The notes beneath the pieces were generated by a model. The model did not search any database. It was not told the DNA's origin and saw nothing but the letters and a program-made list of their open reading frames with translations. This document shows, piece by piece, positions 35,757 to 43,013 of a stretch of DNA of 63,967 bases. Position 1 is the first letter of the stretch, and each line of letters begins with the position of its first letter. Both the position numbers and the translations under genes were made by a program. Source of the DNA: Actinomycetota bacterium (GTDB lineage: Bacteria; Actinomycetota; Acidimicrobiia; Acidimicrobiales; Ilumatobacteraceae); NCBI GenBank assembly GCA_009919275.1, contig RGCG01000004.1:1-63967 (forward strand), read 5' to 3'.

Positions 35757-36800
35757 GTGGTTGAAAAGACATCCCCCAAACCCTTGAAATCCCGACTTTT
35801 CCTGCGCTTTTTCGTCGTTGGCACGCTTGCCGCCACGGCGACTGCGTGCGGAGGCGGCTCCGACGACTCGGATGACGCCCGTTCCGTCACCGTCTACACG
35901 GGTCGCCACTACGGCATCGAGCCCGTGTTCGAGGCGTTCACCGCGGCGACGGGAATCAAGGTGCGTTTCACGGCCGGTTCGGACCCCGAGCTGCGCGAAA
36001 GACTCGTCGCCGAAGGTGACAACACCCCGGCCGACCTCGTGATGACCGCGGATGCGGCGAACGTTGAGCTCGCCGCGGCTGCGGGTCTGCTTGCATCGGT
36101 CGACAGCGCCAAGCTCACGAATGCGATTCCCGAGGAGCTCCGCTCGAAAAAGAACGAGTGGTTTGCCCTCAGTCGTCGACTGCGTGTCGTCATGTACTCG
36201 ACCGAGCGCGTCACCGAGCCACCCACGACCTACGCGGAGCTCGGCGATGAGAAGTGGTCGGGCAAGTTGTGTCTGCGACCGAGCACGCACCCGTACACAC
36301 AGTCGTTGGTCGCATCGATGATCCTGAACCTCGGAAGCGACACGGCACGTGCGGTCGTCGACTCGTGGGTCGCGAACAAGCCTCTTTACATCAACTCCGA
36401 CACCGACATCCTGAAGGCCATCGCCGCGGGAGACTGCGATGTCGCACTGGCGAATTCGTATTACCTCGCTCGACTCTTGGCCGAGGAGCCAACAACCCCT
36501 GTTGCCATCAGTTGGCCGGAACAAGATGGTTCGGGTGCGCACGTGAACGTGAGCACGGCTGGCGTCACCGCTGCCGCTTCGAACCCCGACGAAGCAATCG
36601 AACTTCTCGAGTGGCTGGCGACCGAGGGCCAGTCGACCTTCAGCGATGCAAACTTCGAATATCCGGCAGACCCCAATGTGGCGCCTGCCGAAGTTCTCTT
36701 GTCGTTCGGCGAGTTTCGGGCGGATCTTGCCGCTGTTCGTGAACTCGGTCGTTTGAATCCCGACGCAGTCGAGTTGCTCTCGCGCGCGGGCTACGAATAG
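35757..36800 (+). CDS. iron ABC transporter substrate-binding lipoprotein
   Basis: A 347-residue periplasmic-binding-type lipoprotein. The signal peptide has a basic start (PKPLKSRLFLRFF), a hydrophobic core and a lipobox ending in TATAC. The mature part opens VTVYTGRHYGIEPVFEAF as in Fbp/FutA ferric-iron binders, and a YY pair is present in NSYYLARLL, as expected for tyrosine iron ligands. It heads an operon with a permease and ATPase. GTG 35757 is chosen over GTG 35730 because the latter lies inside the promoter and operator. Confidence 0.88.
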   Translation: MVEKTSPKPLKSRLFLRFFVVGTLAATATACGGGSDDSDDARSVTVYTGRHYGIEPVFEAFTAATGIKVRFTAGSDPELRERLVAEGDNTPADLVMTADAANVELAAAAGLLASVDSAKLTNAIPEELRSKKNEWFALSRRLRVVMYSTERVTEPPTTYAELGDEKWSGKLCLRPSTHPYTQSLVASMILNLGSDTARAVVDSWVANKPLYINSDTDILKAIAAGDCDVALANSYYLARLLAEEPTTPVAISWPEQDGSGAHVNVSTAGVTAAASNPDEAIELLEWLATEGQSTFSDANFEYPADPNVAPAEVLLSFGEFRADLAAVRELGRLNPDAVELLSRAGYE

Positions 36801-36861
36801 GACCGCGATCCTGCGCACGTTCGCAACGAACAGAGCGGGCTCGACACTCGGCTGGATTGCC

Positions 36862-38397
36862 ATGGTCGTTGTCGCCGGGCTTGTGGCGACACCCGTCGCC
36901 GTCATTGTGATGTCGATCGTCGACCCGACTCCACAGATGTGGTCTGACCTCTGGGACACACGACTTCCGGGAATGATCACGGACACCGTGACGTTGTTGG
37001 TGACCGTCGTGGCCGGCGCCGTCATCGTCGGCACCGGCCTCGCGTGGCTCGTCACCGCGTATGAATTCCCCGCTCGCCGATTGATCGGCTGGCTTCTCGT
37101 CACGCCGCTTGCCGTACCCGGTTACGTCGCCGGCTTCGTGTGGCTCGACACATTGTCTGGTCCCTTCGGCCCCCGCGGCGCGCGCACCATTTGGCTGTGT
37201 GCAGCAACCATGATCCTCACCCTCTACCCCTACGTCTACCTCTTTGCGCGTGCGTCATTCCGCACCCAGGGTTCCGATGCGCGAGATGCCGCGCGCACCC
37301 TTGGACTTGGTCCGGTCCGCACGTTTTTCCGTGTCGCATTTCCCCTGGCGCGCCCGGCGCTTGCTGCAGGTGGTGCCCTCGTCACGATGGAAGTGCTCAC
37401 CGACGTCGGGACGGTGCGGCTCTTCAATGTGAGCACCGTTGCCGACGGAGTGCTTCGTGTGTGGTTCGGCACCGGTAGCCGAGACTCCGCAGCCGAGCTC
37501 GCGACGACGCTCGTGGTCACCGCGGTCGCACTCGTCGCGATCGAACGTGGGCTGCGCCGCGGCGCCCGCTACAGCACGCGCGCAACGACGCGACCGATGG
37601 TGGCGCTCCCCCTCGGCCTGGGTGGTCGAGCCGGCGTTCTCGCCGGAACCTTGGGCGTTCTCGCGCTCGCGGTCGGTATTCCCGTGGTGCGACTCGTCGC
37701 TTGGTCACAAGAGGCCCGTCGCAACGGTGCGACTGCGACGGTTGCCGGTGGACTGTGGCACCACCTGTCGAGCACGCTCGTCGTTGCCACGCTCGCCACC
37801 GTCACTTGTATTGCTCTCGGCACCACGATCGCACTTCTCGTGCGCCGCCGTGGCGTTGCGGGACGCCTCATCAGCCGCGTGTCATCGCTCGGCTACGCGA
37901 TGCCCGGTCCCGTCGTCGCTGTCGGCGCGGTCATCACCCTGGCCGCATTCGACCGCACCGGGATTCTTCCCGACGGTTCGGTACTCGTCGGCTCGCTCGT
38001 CGGGCTGGTGTTCGCTCTCACCGTACGTTTCCTTGCCGTTGGACTCCACGGCGTCGAATCGGGCCTCGACCAAACCCCGGCCAGCACGGTCGCAAGCGCC
38101 CGCATGCTCGGAGCGGGACCGGTGCGGATCGCATGGTCGGTTGAGATTCCCGCCGCACGGACCGCGATACTCGCGGCAACAGCGCTCTTGATGATCGACC
38201 TGATGAAGGAACTCCCGATCACTCTTCTGTTGAGACCGTTCGGATTCGACACGCTGTCGGTCTGGGTGTGGCAGGCAACGTCGGAGAGTCTCTGGACCCA
38301 AGCGGCCACACCTTCGCTCGCGATGATCGCGATCGGCATGGTTGCGGTCGGCTCGCTCCTCGCAGCGCTCGAGCGCGGAGCGGAGATGGCGTCATGA
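36862..38397 (+). CDS. iron ABC transporter permease (two fused halves)
   Basis: A 511-residue FbpB-type permease with two repeats of about six helices. Each half has an EAA-type cytoplasmic loop: DAARTLGLGPVRTFFRVAFP and SARMLGAGPVRIAWSVEIP. ATG 36862 starts inside the first helix. The frame is open upstream to CTG 36811, which has AGGA 8 nt before it and would add a basic N-terminal tail (LRTFATNRAG), so the true start may be CTG. It follows the binding-protein gene closely and its stop overlaps the ATPase start (ATGA). Confidence 0.87.
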   Translation: MVVVAGLVATPVAVIVMSIVDPTPQMWSDLWDTRLPGMITDTVTLLVTVVAGAVIVGTGLAWLVTAYEFPARRLIGWLLVTPLAVPGYVAGFVWLDTLSGPFGPRGARTIWLCAATMILTLYPYVYLFARASFRTQGSDARDAARTLGLGPVRTFFRVAFPLARPALAAGGALVTMEVLTDVGTVRLFNVSTVADGVLRVWFGTGSRDSAAELATTLVVTAVALVAIERGLRRGARYSTRATTRPMVALPLGLGGRAGVLAGTLGVLALAVGIPVVRLVAWSQEARRNGATATVAGGLWHHLSSTLVVATLATVTCIALGTTIALLVRRRGVAGRLISRVSSLGYAMPGPVVAVGAVITLAAFDRTGILPDGSVLVGSLVGLVFALTVRFLAVGLHGVESGLDQTPASTVASARMLGAGPVRIAWSVEIPAARTAILAATALLMIDLMKELPITLLLRPFGFDTLSVWVWQATSESLWTQAATPSLAMIAIGMVAVGSLLAALERGAEMAS

Positions 38398-39350
38398 GTG
38401 GTTCAGCAATCGCGTTGGATGTCGCCGGACTGACGCGGGCGTTCGATGGCCGAACGGTGGTCGACAACGTCGACATGACGCTGCACGACGGCGAGATTCT
38501 CACCCTCGTTGGCCCCAGCGGCTGCGGCAAGTCCACGCTCTTGCGCCTCATCTCCGGGCTCGAACCAACCGACAACGGGCGCGTGCGCGTCGGCGAGCGC
38601 GATGTCACGAAAATCGCCGCGGAACACCGCCACATCGGGTTCGTCTTCCAGGAGAGCTCGCTCTTCGGACATCTCCGCGTCGCCCAGAACGTCGCGTTCG
38701 GGCTGCGCCATCTTCCGCGGTCCGAACGTGGTGCACGCGTCGAAGAGATGCTCGACCTGGTGCAACTCGGTGGACTCGGCCGCCGCTATCCGCATCAGTT
38801 GTCGGGTGGCGAACAACAACGCGTCGCACTTGCCCGGGCATTGGCCCCTCGCCCACGAATCGTGCTTCTCGACGAGCCTTTCGCAAGTCTCGACGAAGTG
38901 TTGCGCGAGGAACTCGGGCACCAGGTGGTGTCGATCCTTCGTTCGGCAGGCACCGCTTCGATTCTCGTCACGCATGATCGCCACGAGGCGATGACATTGG
39001 GCGACCGCATCGCCGTCATGCACGACGGCCGGATCGAACAATGCGACACCCCCGAAGCGGTGTACGACACACCGTCAACCAGATTCGTTGCATCGTTCGT
39101 CGAGGTGGCGTCGTTCATTCCCGATGGCGCAGGATCAGTGTTCGTCGCGCGCCCCCATCACCTGCTGGTGACCCCAGGCGGCGACGACCAAGTGACCCGA
39201 ATCGAATTCCTCGGCTCGGGCTATCGGTACACGGTGCGGCGCAGCGATGACACCGAGACCGTGGTCGACGTGGCCGCGAGGAACAACTTGCGGGTTGGCG
39301 ACACCTGCACCATCGCCGTCACCACGCGCGACCTCCATCGTCTCGCCTGA
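38394..39350 (+). CDS. iron ABC transporter ATPase
   Basis: A 318-residue ATPase of the Fbp/Fut family. Walker A is GPSGCGKST, the Q-loop is FVFQESS, the signature is LSGGEQQRVALARAL, Walker B is RIVLLDEPFASLD and the switch His is in LVTHDRHEA. A C-terminal TOBE-like domain follows. It energises ferric-iron import through the upstream permease. ATG 38394 overlaps the permease stop. The last codons and stop (TCTCGCCTGA) are repeated 12 bp later. Confidence 0.9.
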   Translation: MSGSAIALDVAGLTRAFDGRTVVDNVDMTLHDGEILTLVGPSGCGKSTLLRLISGLEPTDNGRVRVGERDVTKIAAEHRHIGFVFQESSLFGHLRVAQNVAFGLRHLPRSERGARVEEMLDLVQLGGLGRRYPHQLSGGEQQRVALARALAPRPRIVLLDEPFASLDEVLREELGHQVVSILRSAGTASILVTHDRHEAMTLGDRIAVMHDGRIEQCDTPEAVYDTPSTRFVASFVEVASFIPDGAGSVFVARPHHLLVTPGGDDQVTRIEFLGSGYRYTVRRSDDTETVVDVAARNNLRVGDTCTIAVTTRDLHRLA

Positions 39351-39362
39351 CTTCTCGCCTGA
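39341..39362. repeat. 12-bp-period duplication of gene end
   Basis: TCTCGCCTGA occurs at 39341-39350, where it ends the ATPase gene, and again at 39353-39362, carrying a second TGA. Confidence 0.6.
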
Positions 39363-39378
39363 GGCACATCGTTGCGGG

Positions 39379-39464
39379 TGCCCGGGGTGGGGATCGAACC
39401 CACACGGCCCTTGCGGGCCAGGGGGGTTTAAGCCCCCCGCGTCTGCCAATTCCGCCACCCGGGC
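39379..39464 (-). tRNA. tRNA-Leu (TAA anticodon)
   Basis: An 86-nt class II tRNA on the minus strand. The acceptor stem is GCCCGGG/CCCGGGC, the anticodon arm is GGGGG-CTTAAAC-CCCCC with anticodon TAA, there is a long variable arm, and the T-arm has the loop GTTCGATCC. The discriminator is A, as expected for Leu. CCA is not encoded. It reads the UUA codon, which is rare in a high-GC genome. Confidence 0.92.
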
Positions 39465-39471
39465 AATGAAG

Positions 39472-39810
39472 TCAGGCTACGCGCTGAACGTGCCGGCTGG
39501 CTTTGGGAGTGACGATGGACGACGTGAGGAGCGGCGTCACGGCCGACCACAGCGCGGCCCGAACGGTGTCGGATTCCGGAGGTGCCAGTTCATTCACCAC
39601 GATGACGCCATCGATCATGTCGGCGAGGACCGCTGCCATCGGACGTTGCTTGACCGCGACTGCGACCAATCCTCCGCCCGGGCGGCGGCGAACGGTGCGT
39701 TGAACCCCCACGATGCGCGGCGGGGTGCGAAACCCCGGAGCGATGAGGCCGAATCGAGTGGCGACAACACCGAGAAGATTGGCTGCCTCGACAAAAGCGG
39801 TGTTACTCAT
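39472..39810 (-). CDS. hypothetical 112-residue protein
   Basis: A small protein starting SNTAFVEAANLLGVVATRFG with an Arg-rich middle (TVRRRPGGG) and a compact alpha/beta C-terminal part. I recognise no family. It lies 7 bp upstream of tRNA-Leu on the same strand, so it may be co-transcribed with it. ATG 39810 is chosen because upstream in-frame sequence is a low-complexity repeat. The same CATG also gives an ATG on the other strand. Confidence 0.55.
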   Translation of the reverse strand: MSNTAFVEAANLLGVVATRFGLIAPGFRTPPRIVGVQRTVRRRPGGGLVAVAVKQRPMAAVLADMIDGVIVVNELAPPESDTVRAALWSAVTPLLTSSIVTPKASRHVQRVA

Positions 39811-39823
39811 GATCGGCTTGTTT

Positions 39824-39868
39824 GTCGTTGGTGTCGTTGGTGTCATTGGTGTCGTTGGTGTCATTGGT
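39824..39868. repeat. 9-bp minisatellite, five units
   Basis: Five tandem units of GTC(G/A)TTGGT lie between the hypothetical gene and the RecB-like nuclease gene. On the plus strand they encode VVG/VIG repeats in a possible 40-residue membrane peptide. Confidence 0.75.
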
Positions 39869-39940
39869 CTGCTGATCGTCATCTCCGCCACACGGACATG
39901 GTGGCAGCGGGGTGTGACACGCCACTCGTAGTCTTTGCTC

Positions 39941-40867
39941 GTGGCCGGTGAGACGTTGAATCCCATCCAGCAGATGGTCCTCGATGCGCTTGCCAAACGG
40001 GCCGATTTTGTCCCAACAACCCCCGAACTCGCCGACGAAATCGAGGCCCATCTCGTCGACGCCCTCGAACCCGTGGCGCGGAACTACTCGCCCACAAATG
40101 CACTTTTCATCACCAAACACAAACTCGGCTCGGTGCATTCCTGCGAGGCGCATCACGTGGCGACCCGCGACACATTTGCGTGGTCGGTTCCGTCCGTGCG
40201 CGGCACGGTTCTCCACAAAGCCATCGAACTGCTCCTCAACGTTCGATCGTCCCGCAGTCCGGGCGACCTCGTCGACGATGCGCTTGATCGCATCGTCGAG
40301 TCGGAACGTGGCACGGCGTCCGACTTCATCGCATCACTTTCCCCCGCGGAACAGGCCGAACTGCGCGCTGGTGTCGTCGATCTCGTCACCAAGTACGAAG
40401 ACTCATTTCCCCCGCTGAAACCCGAATGGCGTCCCGTCGTCGAATCACCGGCAAAGGTCAACCTCTTCGGTGGCGCGGTTGTTCTCTCCACGCGCTCCGA
40501 CCTCACTATCGGTCACCCCGGCAGCAAGGTCATCATCGACATGAAGTCCGGCCGCGTCACCCAGTCACACCGCGAAGATCTGCGCTTCTACTCTCTCGTC
40601 GAAACGCTGAAGTCGCGCCAGGCACCACGTCTCACGGCGACATTTTCGCTCGAATCGCAGCGCATCGATACAGAAGCCGTCGGTCTCAGCACCCTTCGCG
40701 CCGCCGTGCACCGCCTTGTCGAGGGCGCACAGCTCATCGATGAACTCGATCGTCAGGCGCGATCCCCGAGTCGTCGCGCGGGTGTGCAGTGTCGCTGGTG
40801 CCCACTCGCCGCATCATGCGACGAAGGTCGGGCTCACCTGAACGGCGAGACCGACAACGACTACTGA
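39941..40867 (+). CDS. RecB-like PD-(D/E)XK nuclease
   Basis: A 308-residue single-domain nuclease related to RecB/AddB/Cas4 C-terminal domains. Motifs are GTVLHKAIELL (His), a SDLTIG acid, KVIIDMKSGR (the D...K pair) and a C-terminal Cys cluster CRWCPLAASC. A further iron-sulfur ligand could be the Cys in HSCEAHHVA. It is not next to CRISPR or RecBCD genes, so a repair or recombination role is inferred. GTG 39941 and TTG 39935 are possible starts. It overlaps the convergent VOC gene by 54 bp. Confidence 0.8.
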   Translation: MAGETLNPIQQMVLDALAKRADFVPTTPELADEIEAHLVDALEPVARNYSPTNALFITKHKLGSVHSCEAHHVATRDTFAWSVPSVRGTVLHKAIELLLNVRSSRSPGDLVDDALDRIVESERGTASDFIASLSPAEQAELRAGVVDLVTKYEDSFPPLKPEWRPVVESPAKVNLFGGAVVLSTRSDLTIGHPGSKVIIDMKSGRVTQSHREDLRFYSLVETLKSRQAPRLTATFSLESQRIDTEAVGLSTLRAAVHRLVEGAQLIDELDRQARSPSRRAGVQCRWCPLAASCDEGRAHLNGETDNDY

Positions 40868-41356
40868 ACGTCCATCAACGCGAACGGCCCCGATCACATC
40901 GGGTCCGGCGAATGCGCACACGGCGTCAAGGTCGGCCACGTTGACCACGAAACCCCACATGTGAGGAGCGGCAATGTCGGTGCCACCCACGACAACTTCC
41001 ACGACCACGTTGTCGACGCGGTGGAAACCCTGCAAGACACCACCACCTGCGTCGCGCACGCGCTTGCGGGGTGCGCCGGTGAGACGGGTGATTTCTTCGC
41101 ACGTTGCGTCGAGGTCGTTCGTGCGCCACACGACATGGTCGACGCCGAGACAGCCGATGTTGCCGGCTGGACCGTGAAAGGCCGAGTCGGCCAGACACCA
41201 GTCGACGGAGCCTGCCGCGAGCGACGCGTCGACGACGAGTTCGACATCGGCCAAAGAAAAAGAGGTCCGCGCACCCTCGGAGGAGAGTTTTGCGAACCCC
41301 AACGCCTCCCACGGATCGGGAGACCCGCCCACCACCAGCGCGGCGATGGACGTCAT
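40814..41356 (-). CDS. VOC/glyoxalase-like protein
   Basis: A 180-residue vicinal-oxygen-chelate-fold protein. The central domain begins LGVDHVVWRTNDLDATCEEI with a His metal ligand and continues GGGVLQGFHRVDNVVVEVV with further His and Glu. The outer halves look degenerate. A dioxygenase, lyase or resistance-protein role cannot be chosen. The last 18 codons are antisense to the nuclease gene. Confidence 0.68.
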   Translation of the reverse strand: MTSIAALVVGGSPDPWEALGFAKLSSEGARTSFSLADVELVVDASLAAGSVDWCLADSAFHGPAGNIGCLGVDHVVWRTNDLDATCEEITRLTGAPRKRVRDAGGGVLQGFHRVDNVVVEVVVGGTDIAAPHMWGFVVNVADLDAVCAFAGPDVIGAVRVDGRSVVVVGLAVQVSPTFVA

Positions 41357-41393
41357 TGCCAGAGACCTAATGAACGAAAGACCGAGAAGTGGC

Positions 41394-41480
41394 TCAGCCG
41401 CGGCCCATGTTGGGACGCTTGCCGTGGTTGGCCTTCGAACGGCGGAGGCGGGCCTTGCGCTTCTTCGTCTTCTTCGACAT
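41394..41480 (-). CDS. bL37-like ribosomal micro-protein
   Basis: A 28-residue, very basic protein, SKKTKKRKARLRRSKANHGK then RPNMGRG. The SKANHGKRPN block matches my recollection of mycobacterial large-subunit protein bL37 (24 residues), first seen in ribosome structures. The gene is too short for most gene finders. TAGCCT lies 8 nt before its ATG and no Shine-Dalgarno sequence is present. It would bind 23S rRNA. Confidence 0.75.
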   Translation of the reverse strand: MSKKTKKRKARLRRSKANHGKRPNMGRG

Positions 41481-41488
41481 GGGTGGGC

Positions 41489-41494
41489 AGGCTA
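41489..41494 (-). promoter_or_regulatory. -10 box of bL37-like gene
   Basis: TAGCCT on the minus strand, 8 nt before the ATG. A leaderless transcript is inferred. Confidence 0.45.
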
Positions 41495-41529
41495 GCGCCG
41501 AGGCGTTGATTCGCCACTCGCGGCGCGAC

Positions 41530-42714
41530 TCAAGGGCAACCGATTAGGCCGGTGCGTACCGCGGCGTATTCGGCTTCGTCCATGGCGAGGGTCCACCTCA
41601 CCTTCACCGACACCCAGTCGGCGAGGTAGGTGCACCGGTAGGTCACCAACGGAGGCAGCCACTCCGCAGGGTCCTTGTCGGACTTCGACTGGTTCACCGA
41701 ATCGGTGACGGCGAGAAGTGTGCGCCGGTCGGACAGATCGTTCGCAAAGTTGGTTCTCTGCGGCTCAGACCACGCATATGCGCCCGACTGCCACGCCTCG
41801 TTCAGTGCGACCACGTGGTCGATGTCGACGTCGGAGGGATTCGTCCAGGTTGCCCCGTCGTAGGGCGAATACCAGGTTCCGCTCGACACCCGACACGACG
41901 ACCCCACCACGGCGGGGGTTCGACTGTCGCGAATCAGTACGTCTTTGCGGGTGTCGCATCCGTTGCCATCGAGGTCTTTCCAGTGCGGAAAAAGATCGCG
42001 GTCGTAGCCAACCGTGTACTCCGGCACGATGCGAATCAGGGCGAGCTGGTCGAGCACCGACGAGCCAGTGCGTGCGGTTGTTGGCACGGTCGACAACACG
42101 GTCGTTGGCACAGTCGACACAACACCCGACACCGGCGGTGCTGTTGCGACAACCGTTGTCGATGGAGTTGACACCGTCGCAATCGTTGACGTCGTTGCAG
42201 CGGCGGGAACTTGAATCGACGGCGGTGGTGTGGGTTGTGTCGTTGGAGTTGTCGCGACGCGACACGCCGACTGCACCCGAACGAGTCGAGCCAACTCGGC
42301 TGGATCGACTGCCAGGCCCCAGGTGGATTTCACTTCGATCCACTTCGCAACGTACGCACACCGAAACGACGGTGCCGGCAACCACCGCGCCGGGTCGCGG
42401 TCGGCTCGCTGAACATTTGCACCCGCGGAGACACCAACCCCGATTGCTCTCACCCTCGGGTCATTGGCGAAGTTCTTGCGCCGGGTTGCGCTCCATGCAT
42501 TGGCCCCCGACTCCCACGCCTCGCTCGGAGGAACGACAAACGGTGACCGGCTCGCGGGAATCCGCGACGGAAATGAGGACGCGCGAAAGCCGACGGTCGT
42601 CTCGGCGGCAACGCGCAAACCAACCGTCGGATCGGGGGCTGAAGCTCGAACGGGAGTCGCAACAACGATGAGGGCACCGCATGTGGCGATGATCCACCTG
42701 CGGTGATCAATCAT
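41530..42714 (-). CDS. secreted HNH (GmrSD C-terminal-like) nuclease with degenerate duplicate
   Basis: A 394-residue exported protein. The signal peptide is IDHRRWIIATCGALIVVATP. The C-terminal third is an HNH-type domain with SDVDIDHVVALNEAWQSGAY, NFANDL, NQSKSDKDPAEWLPP and YRCTYLADWVSVK. The N-terminal third repeats the same scaffold (EAWESGANAWSATRRKNFAND, then RDPARWLPAPSFRCAYVAKW) but has lost the DIDHV catalytic segment. A Thr/Pro/Val linker separates them. Such nucleases degrade extracellular DNA. Its start overlaps the ferredoxin stop (TGATG). Confidence 0.83.
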   Translation of the reverse strand: MIDHRRWIIATCGALIVVATPVRASAPDPTVGLRVAAETTVGFRASSFPSRIPASRSPFVVPPSEAWESGANAWSATRRKNFANDPRVRAIGVGVSAGANVQRADRDPARWLPAPSFRCAYVAKWIEVKSTWGLAVDPAELARLVRVQSACRVATTPTTQPTPPPSIQVPAAATTSTIATVSTPSTTVVATAPPVSGVVSTVPTTVLSTVPTTARTGSSVLDQLALIRIVPEYTVGYDRDLFPHWKDLDGNGCDTRKDVLIRDSRTPAVVGSSCRVSSGTWYSPYDGATWTNPSDVDIDHVVALNEAWQSGAYAWSEPQRTNFANDLSDRRTLLAVTDSVNQSKSDKDPAEWLPPLVTYRCTYLADWVSVKVRWTLAMDEAEYAAVRTGLIGCP

Positions 42715-42965
42715 CACGCACCGATGGCGAGATCCATCTCGATGAAAATGCACTCGCCCGGGCACACCTCGGCCGCTTCGACAACCGCGCCGTGATGACG
42801 CAGCGCCACCCACGCGAGACTTCGCGCTCCGCCAGGGTCGTTCAGGGGAGAACCGTCCTGCGCCACGTAGGCGATTCCGTCTTCGAGCTGCACGAACACG
42901 TCGGGACAGTGATCGACGCAGAGACCGTCGCCGGTGCACAGGTCTTGGTCGATCCACACGTGCAT
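42714..42965 (-). CDS. ferredoxin, [3Fe-4S]/[4Fe-4S] type
   Basis: An 83-residue ferredoxin beginning HVWIDQDLC. The cluster ligands are in CTGDGLCVDHCP and VCPGEC, with the spacing of actinobacterial P450-associated ferredoxins. It may deliver electrons to the P450s at 3544 or 17035, although neither is adjacent. TAGTTT lies 7 nt before ATG 42965. It is co-transcribed with the secreted nuclease gene, an unusual pairing. Confidence 0.85.
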   Translation of the reverse strand: MHVWIDQDLCTGDGLCVDHCPDVFVQLEDGIAYVAQDGSPLNDPGGARSLAWVALRHHGAVVEAAEVCPGECIFIEMDLAIGA

Positions 42966-42972
42966 GGCCGAA

Positions 42973-42978
42973 AAACTA
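42973..42978 (-). promoter_or_regulatory. -10 box of ferredoxin gene
   Basis: TAGTTT on the minus strand, 7 nt before the ATG. The region is shared with the divergent oligopeptidase promoter. Confidence 0.5.
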
Positions 42979-43001
42979 CCTTCGGCCTTCCACTTGTGCC
43001 C

Positions 43002-43007
43002 TACCCT
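43002..43007 (+). promoter_or_regulatory. -10 box of prolyl oligopeptidase gene
   Basis: TACCCT lies 6 nt before GTG 43014 and supports this start over other in-frame codons further upstream. Confidence 0.5.
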
Positions 43008-43013
43008 GACGCT

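Noticed and set aside
34812-37103. Long minus-strand open frame of 763 codons
   Set aside because: It spans antisense to the MFS and iron-transporter genes and their promoter; no domain is visible and it is a shadow of high-GC codon bias.
39824-39868. 9-bp minisatellite as a regulatory operator array
   Set aside because: Units are short, non-palindromic and imperfect, and fit replication slippage better.
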